Assembly: GCF_900103985.1 (NCBI RefSeq)
Contig: NZ_FNIE01000005.1
Location: 248,001 to 312,000, forward strand
Length of the DNA stretch: 64,000 bases
Direction of reading: 5' to 3'
From: Actinacidiphila guanduensis
Lineage (GTDB): Bacteria; Actinomycetota; Actinomycetes; Streptomycetales; Streptomycetaceae
The notes beneath the pieces are model-generated. The model made no database searches. It was not told the origin of the DNA and was given only the letters and a program-made list of their open reading frames with translations. The number at the start of each line of letters is the position of its first letter. Within the stretch, counting starts at the first letter, position 1. This document shows positions 60,432 to 64,000 of the stretch, in pieces. Position numbers and translations under genes: made by a program.

Positions 60432-61946
60432 CTAGCGGCTGCCGCCGGGGCCGCCCGAGATCAGATCGGCTGTGATCGCCGCCGACATGCCCGCGTGGGG
60501 GAGGCCGCCGCCGGGGTGGGACCAGCCGCCGACGAGGTAGAGGCCGGGGATCGGCGAGCGGTTGGCGGGGCGGAAGAGGGCGCCCGAGAGGCCCGCAAGG
60601 GAGGGCGGCGGGACCGAGCCGCCCGGCACGGCGGTGTCGCGCTCGGTGTCGGCGGGGGTGCGCACCTCGTGCCACAACTCCCGTTCGCGCAGCCCCGGTA
60701 CGGCCGCCTCCGCGACCGCCAGCATCCGCTCGGCGCACGACTCCGCGAGGTCGCCCGCCGTCCAGTCCAGGCCGGAGCCGCCACGGGCGGTGTCGTGCCG
60801 CGGCACCGTGGCGGTCACGGTCACCGCCTCGTGCCCGGCGTCGGGCCGCACCGCGGGGTCGTCGGGCCGCAGCACCGTGACCGTCAGCGCGCCCGGGACC
60901 GGCAGCGGGTCGCGGCTCTTCGCGGAGAACACCCAGTCCAGCGCCTTGGTGCGGTCGGCCGCGTGGACCACCGTACGGTGGGCGGCGCCCACCGGCCGCG
61001 AGCCGCGCAGCGCCACATGCACGGTGCAGCGGCCCGGCTCGTCGACCGGCCCCGCGGCGTCCTTCACCAGGCCGCCCCCGCCGTACAGCGACGGCAGCGG
61101 CGCCCCCACGACCACCGTGTCGGCGGCCTCGGTGCCGCCGCCCGCGAAGGCGATCCCGGCGACGCGGCCGTCCACCACGACCGGCCCCGCCACTTCGGAC
61201 TCGAAGCGGAACTCCACCCGCCGCTCCAGGCAGCGCGCGTACAGCGCGTCGGCGAGGGCGCGCAGGCCGCCGCGGACGTACCAGACGCCGAAGGCCTCCT
61301 CCAGGTACGGCAGGACGGTCGCGGCGGCGGGCGCCCGGCGCGGGTCGAGGCCGTACGCGAGGGCGTGGCTCTCCAGCAGGGCGGCCGGCCGCGGGTCCCC
61401 GCCGAGTTCGCCCGCGGCGACATCGGCGAGCAGCGGGGCCCGGCGGAACAGGCCGCGCCTGCGCAGCGCCGGGTACGGGTCGCCGGCGAGCCGGTCCGGC
61501 CCGGTGAGCACGGCTTCCAGCAGCGGGCGGCGGGTGACCTCCCACACCTCGCGGGCCCTGACCAGCAGGTCGCTCCAGCGCTCGCCGCTGCCGAGGCCGA
61601 AGGCGGCGTCCAGGGCGGCGACCGCGCCGGCGCGCGAGGCGTTGGGCAGGGTGAGGACGGTGCCGTCGGCGAACAGGTGGCGGGCGGCGGGGTCGGTCTG
61701 GACGAGCTCGACGCGGCTCTCCAGCGGCTCGCGCCCGGTCTTCACGAACAGGTCGCGGTAGACGGCGGGCAGCACCAGCAGGCCGGGGCCGTTGTCGAAC
61801 GCGAACCCGTCCCGCTCGAAGCGTCCCAGGGCGCCCCCGTACGTGCGTGCCCGCTCGTGCACGACCACGTCGTGCCCCCCGGTGGCAAGCCGCGCGGCCG
61901 CCGCCATCGCGGCCATCCCCGCGCCGATCACCGCAACCTTTCCCAT
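60432..61946 (-). CDS. Phytoene desaturase-like FAD oxidoreductase
   Basis: This 504-residue protein is of the CrtI/phytoene-dehydrogenase family. N-terminal FAD fold KVAVIGAGMAAMAAAARLATGG, then HERARTYGGALGRFERDGFAFDNGPG in overlapping segments, and the C-terminal family signature YLVGGWSHPGGGLPHAGMSA. It could desaturate, isomerise or oxidise an isoprenoid or related lipid. No crtB, crtE or other carotenoid gene is adjacent, so the substrate is unknown. ATG at 61946 is chosen over 61964 because TAGGGT (61954-61959) ends 7 nt before it (leaderless). Next to geoA on the same strand but with its own promoter. Confidence 0.85.
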   Translation of the reverse strand: MGKVAVIGAGMAAMAAAARLATGGHDVVVHERARTYGGALGRFERDGFAFDNGPGLLVLPAVYRDLFVKTGREPLESRVELVQTDPAARHLFADGTVLTLPNASRAGAVAALDAAFGLGSGERWSDLLVRAREVWEVTRRPLLEAVLTGPDRLAGDPYPALRRRGLFRRAPLLADVAAGELGGDPRPAALLESHALAYGLDPRRAPAAATVLPYLEEAFGVWYVRGGLRALADALYARCLERRVEFRFESEVAGPVVVDGRVAGIAFAGGGTEAADTVVVGAPLPSLYGGGGLVKDAAGPVDEPGRCTVHVALRGSRPVGAAHRTVVHAADRTKALDWVFSAKSRDPLPVPGALTVTVLRPDDPAVRPDAGHEAVTVTATVPRHDTARGGSGLDWTAGDLAESCAERMLAVAEAAVPGLRERELWHEVRTPADTERDTAVPGGSVPPPSLAGLSGALFRPANRSPIPGLYLVGGWSHPGGGLPHAGMSAAITADLISGGPGGSR

Positions 61947-62057
61947 CCTGCGAACCCTACCCACCCGCCCACCGGCACCGGCAGGGGGCGCCGCCGGGAA
62001 CCGCCCGCCCCGCCGCGACAGCCCGCCCCTCGCCGGCGGGGCGAGCTGCCCGTGTGC

Positions 62058-62642
62058 CTACGTGGCCGCCGGGCGGAGCCTTCGGCGGTGGCGGAGGTAG
62101 CGGCGGATGCGGGACAGCAGCAGGGAGACGACCGTGAGGCCGATGACGAGGAGAGCGGCGGCCGAGCACGCCGCGGCCACCGGGTGGAAGAGGCCGAAGA
62201 CCACGATCGCGGCCACCCCTGTGTCCTCGGCGAGGCTGAGCACGATGTTGCTGAACGGCTCCGGTGTCGCGTTCACCGCCATCCGTGTGCCCGCCTTCAC
62301 CAGGTGGCTCGCCAGCGCCGTCGCCCCGCCGATCGCGCCCGCGGCAAGGTGCGGGAGCGAACCGTTGTGCCCGGCGAGCAGCGCGGCCACCACTGCGCCG
62401 GCCACTGGGCGGATCACCGTGTGCACGGCGTCCCAGGCCGTGTCCACGTAAGGGATCTTGTCGGCGACGGCCTCGCAGAGGAACAGCACGGCCGCCACCG
62501 CCAGCACATCGGTGCGCTGCAACGAGTCGGGCACCTGGTCGGTGGCACCGGTGGCGCCCATCAGGCCGAGCAGCAGCACCACCGCGTAGGCGTTGACGCC
62601 ACTGGCCCAGCCACTGGTGAACACGAGCGGGAGTACGGACAC
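62058..62642 (-). CDS. DUF4126-like integral membrane protein
   Basis: This 194-residue protein has about five hydrophobic segments. It begins VSVLPLVFTSGWASGVNAYA, and GGATALASHLVKAGTRMAVN plus PEPFSNIVLSLAEDTGV fit the uncharacterised DUF4126 group. No catalytic residues are evident. The GTG at 62642 is preferred to the longer frame because TACCGT (62650-62655) ends 7 nt before it. A basic Arg-rich tail closes the protein. Confidence 0.75.
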   Translation of the reverse strand: MSVLPLVFTSGWASGVNAYAVVLLLGLMGATGATDQVPDSLQRTDVLAVAAVLFLCEAVADKIPYVDTAWDAVHTVIRPVAGAVVAALLAGHNGSLPHLAAGAIGGATALASHLVKAGTRMAVNATPEPFSNIVLSLAEDTGVAAIVVFGLFHPVAAACSAAALLVIGLTVVSLLLSRIRRYLRHRRRLRPAAT

Positions 62643-62844
62643 CCGTGCGACGGTAGCCCCGTGCGGGCGACGGGAGGTGGGGGCGCGGCCACAGCCCCGC
62701 AACAGCCGCGTCACAGCCCCGGATCGACCGAGCGACGTGCCCTCCTCCCGCCGCTGCGCAGCCGCTCACGCCGCCGCGGTGAGACCGGGCCCCACCTCGC
62801 CCCTGCCTGCGGCGACCGCCTCCCACGGGCAGGCGAACCGGCGT

Positions 62845-63519
62845 TCACGATGCCGGGTCGAACCGCTTCCAGCGCCCCTCGGAGACGACCTCGACCCGGC
62901 CGTCGACCACCTTGATCGCGGTCTGGGCGTCGATGGCGTACGCCGGACCGTCGATCCCGGCGGCCCACCGCTCCGCCTCGGCCATGGTGTTCTCCGGGGA
63001 GTCCGGGCTGTCGAGGTGCGGGAAGACGCAGAAGTCGACGACGCCGAGCGCGCTGTCGCCACCCGTGGGCGGTTCCCAGTCGACGAACCTCTCCCCGACG
63101 CGGGGAGCCAGGACCATGCTCCCGGCACTGAGCCCGACATAGACCGTGTCGGTCAGGGACTGGAAGAGATCGGCCAGTCCGGACTCCCGCATCCAGTGGT
63201 ACAGGTACAGCGCGTCGCCGCCGTTGACGAGGAGGACGTCCGCCTCCCGGACCCAGGAGACCCAGCGCTCCCTGTCGATGCCGGGCAGGGCGGTGAGTTC
63301 CAGCACGCCCACCGACTTCCATCCCAACCCGGTCATGGGACTGGGAGACCGTCCGCTGACGAAACGCCATGGCCCACCCGGCTCCCCGTACGGGCCCCCG
63401 TATCCGGCAGTGGGGATGCAGAGGGCATCGGCCTCGGCGATCGGCTTGCCCAGGAGATCGACCAGTGCCGTCCGGATGCTCGCGTTCCTGACCCCGGAGT
63501 CGGTGAGGAGAAGCTTCAT
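62845..63519 (-). CDS. Peptidase S51 (dipeptidase E / PepE-like)
   Basis: This 224-residue serine hydrolase belongs to the S51 family, related to class I amidotransferases. It has the nucleophile elbow VYVGLSAGSMVLAP (Ser131) and LLVNGGDALYLYHWM just before it. FPHLDSPDSPENT follows. PepE enzymes cleave Asp-X dipeptides; the actual substrate here is unknown. GTG 63522 and ATG 63519 stand in tandem, and the ATG is chosen because TAGGGT (63526-63531) ends 6 nt before it with no Shine-Dalgarno. Confidence 0.85.
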   Translation of the reverse strand: MKLLLTDSGVRNASIRTALVDLLGKPIAEADALCIPTAGYGGPYGEPGGPWRFVSGRSPSPMTGLGWKSVGVLELTALPGIDRERWVSWVREADVLLVNGGDALYLYHWMRESGLADLFQSLTDTVYVGLSAGSMVLAPRVGERFVDWEPPTGGDSALGVVDFCVFPHLDSPDSPENTMAEAERWAAGIDGPAYAIDAQTAIKVVDGRVEVVSEGRWKRFDPAS

Positions 63520-63726
63520 CACGCCACCCTAGAAGGTCCGTTGCCCTCGAGTACCCGCCTCCGTCGCACACGGTCGACCGGCCCGGTAGGCGCCCGCCCC
63601 GGGGCAGGGCCCTCGCCGAGGACCGAGACGTCCCGACTGCGGCTCGGCCCAGGGGGAAGGCACCGTCTCCGGCCGCGAGCAACCCGGGAGCGGCCAGTAT
63701 GTCCGCTCACAGCCGGCGGTGACCTG

Positions 63727-63945
63727 TCACGGGTCAGGGCGGCTGTTGGTGAGCAGCGCGGTGGCGTAGGTGGTGAGGGTGGTGAGGAGGAGGATCACTC
63801 GGTTGGTGCCCCCGGGGAAGAACGGCAGCAGGACGAAGGCGGGGATTGACGCCGCGGCGACAATGAGGGCAATCGGTGTCAGCAGGGTGACCAGGAGCAC
63901 GCGCTGCAGCGCGCCGAGCGGGCGCATGGGCAGGGGCAGCATCAC
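63727..63945 (-). CDS. Small hydrophobic membrane protein
   Basis: This protein of 71-72 residues has two membrane segments (VLLVTLLTPIALIVAAASIPAF split around Pro; VILLLTTLTTYATALL) and a short polar tail. GTG 63945 and ATG 63942 are in tandem; an AGGA lies 4 nt before the ATG. No family is recognised. Membrane-helix content makes it more credible than most short frames here, but expression is unproven. Confidence 0.5.
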   Translation of the reverse strand: MMLPLPMRPLGALQRVLLVTLLTPIALIVAAASIPAFVLLPFFPGGTNRVILLLTTLTTYATALLTNSRPDP

Positions 63946-64000
63946 ATCCTGCTCTCGGTACGTGCGGACATCGTGGGTGGGAGGGTCTTCTTACGGCGCG

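Noticed and set aside
60432..61946. Carotenoid biosynthesis cluster
   Set aside because: Only one CrtI-like gene is present; no phytoene synthase, GGPP synthase or cyclase is within the window, so a pathway cannot be claimed.

Overview
The window is high-GC actinobacterial chromosome, almost certainly a member of the Streptomycetaceae (Streptomyces or a close relative). The reasons are the very strong G/C third-position bias, sigma-HrdB type promoters with TAGGGT/TANNNT -10 boxes, the ctaCDF and ctaE-qcrCAB respiratory loci, a MacS/MacR two-component pair, a geosmin synthase, a SAM-IV type riboswitch and a class II DAHP synthase beside a TrpE-TrpG fusion. Almost everything is core genome. I see no prophage, insertion sequence, tRNA, rRNA or CRISPR array.

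Layout. 0-5.6 kb: truncated nadA, erpA, a membrane-anchored exported protein, a small protein, adenosine kinase and a cysteine desulfurase-TusA fusion. 5.8-15.4 kb: aerobic respiration in two operons, ctaC-ctaD-ctaF and ctaE-qcrC-qcrA-qcrB (cytochrome aa3 oxidase and cytochrome bcc), separated by an L,D-transpeptidase lipoprotein and a receiver-only protein. 15.4-19.5 kb: trpD, a SAM-IV riboswitch with a six-residue mini-ORF, a SufS-like aminotransferase, and a rhomboid/RAM-domain gene pair. 19.8-28.4 kb: a NYN RNase-like protein, two tandem NlpC/P60 hydrolases, a metalloprotease-like lipoprotein, an M48 protease and a PimB-type mannosyltransferase. 28.5-41.3 kb: acyl-CoA synthetase, phosphoesterase, SRPBCC protein, ArsA-like ATPase, ROK glucokinase, EEP hydrolase, esterase, acyltransferase, macS/macR and a uridine-kinase-like protein. 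41.5-46.5 kb: trpE-trpG fusion with its attenuator, DAHP synthase, bfd and bfr. 46.6-57.6 kb: sulfite-oxidase-like protein, endonuclease IV, PASTA Ser/Thr kinase, thiOSG under a TPP riboswitch, an FAD reductase, a Rv2175c-like protein, thiE, metF and a QGY-rich membrane protein. 57.6-64 kb: geosmin synthase, a phytoene-desaturase-like enzyme, a DUF4126-like membrane protein, an S51 peptidase and a small membrane protein.

From erpA to metF the order closely follows the Mycobacterium tuberculosis block Rv2172c-Rv2204c (erpA, Rv2203, adoK, ctaC, qcrBAC, ctaE, trpD, NlpC/P60, pimB, fadD15, SRPBCC, ArsA-like, acyltransferase, class II DAHP synthase, PASTA-less kinase pknL, Rv2175c, MTHFR). This is an ancient shared neighbourhood in which respiration, cell-envelope assembly, aromatic amino-acid supply and one-carbon metabolism are carried together. 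Streptomyces-type accessory genes (geosmin synthase, desaturase, repeat-rich spacers) sit at its right edge.

Regulation is unusually readable. About a dozen genes have a TANNNT -10 box ending 6-8 nt before the start codon with no Shine-Dalgarno, so their mRNAs are predicted to be leaderless. This also fixes several start codons. Metabolite control is visible as a TPP riboswitch (thiO), a SAM-IV-like riboswitch (aminotransferase), an iron box (bfd) and a tryptophan attenuator (trpE). The attenuator is the most interesting item: the leader peptide keeps its usual length and ends, but the usual run of three Trp codons reads Cys-Trp-Arg.
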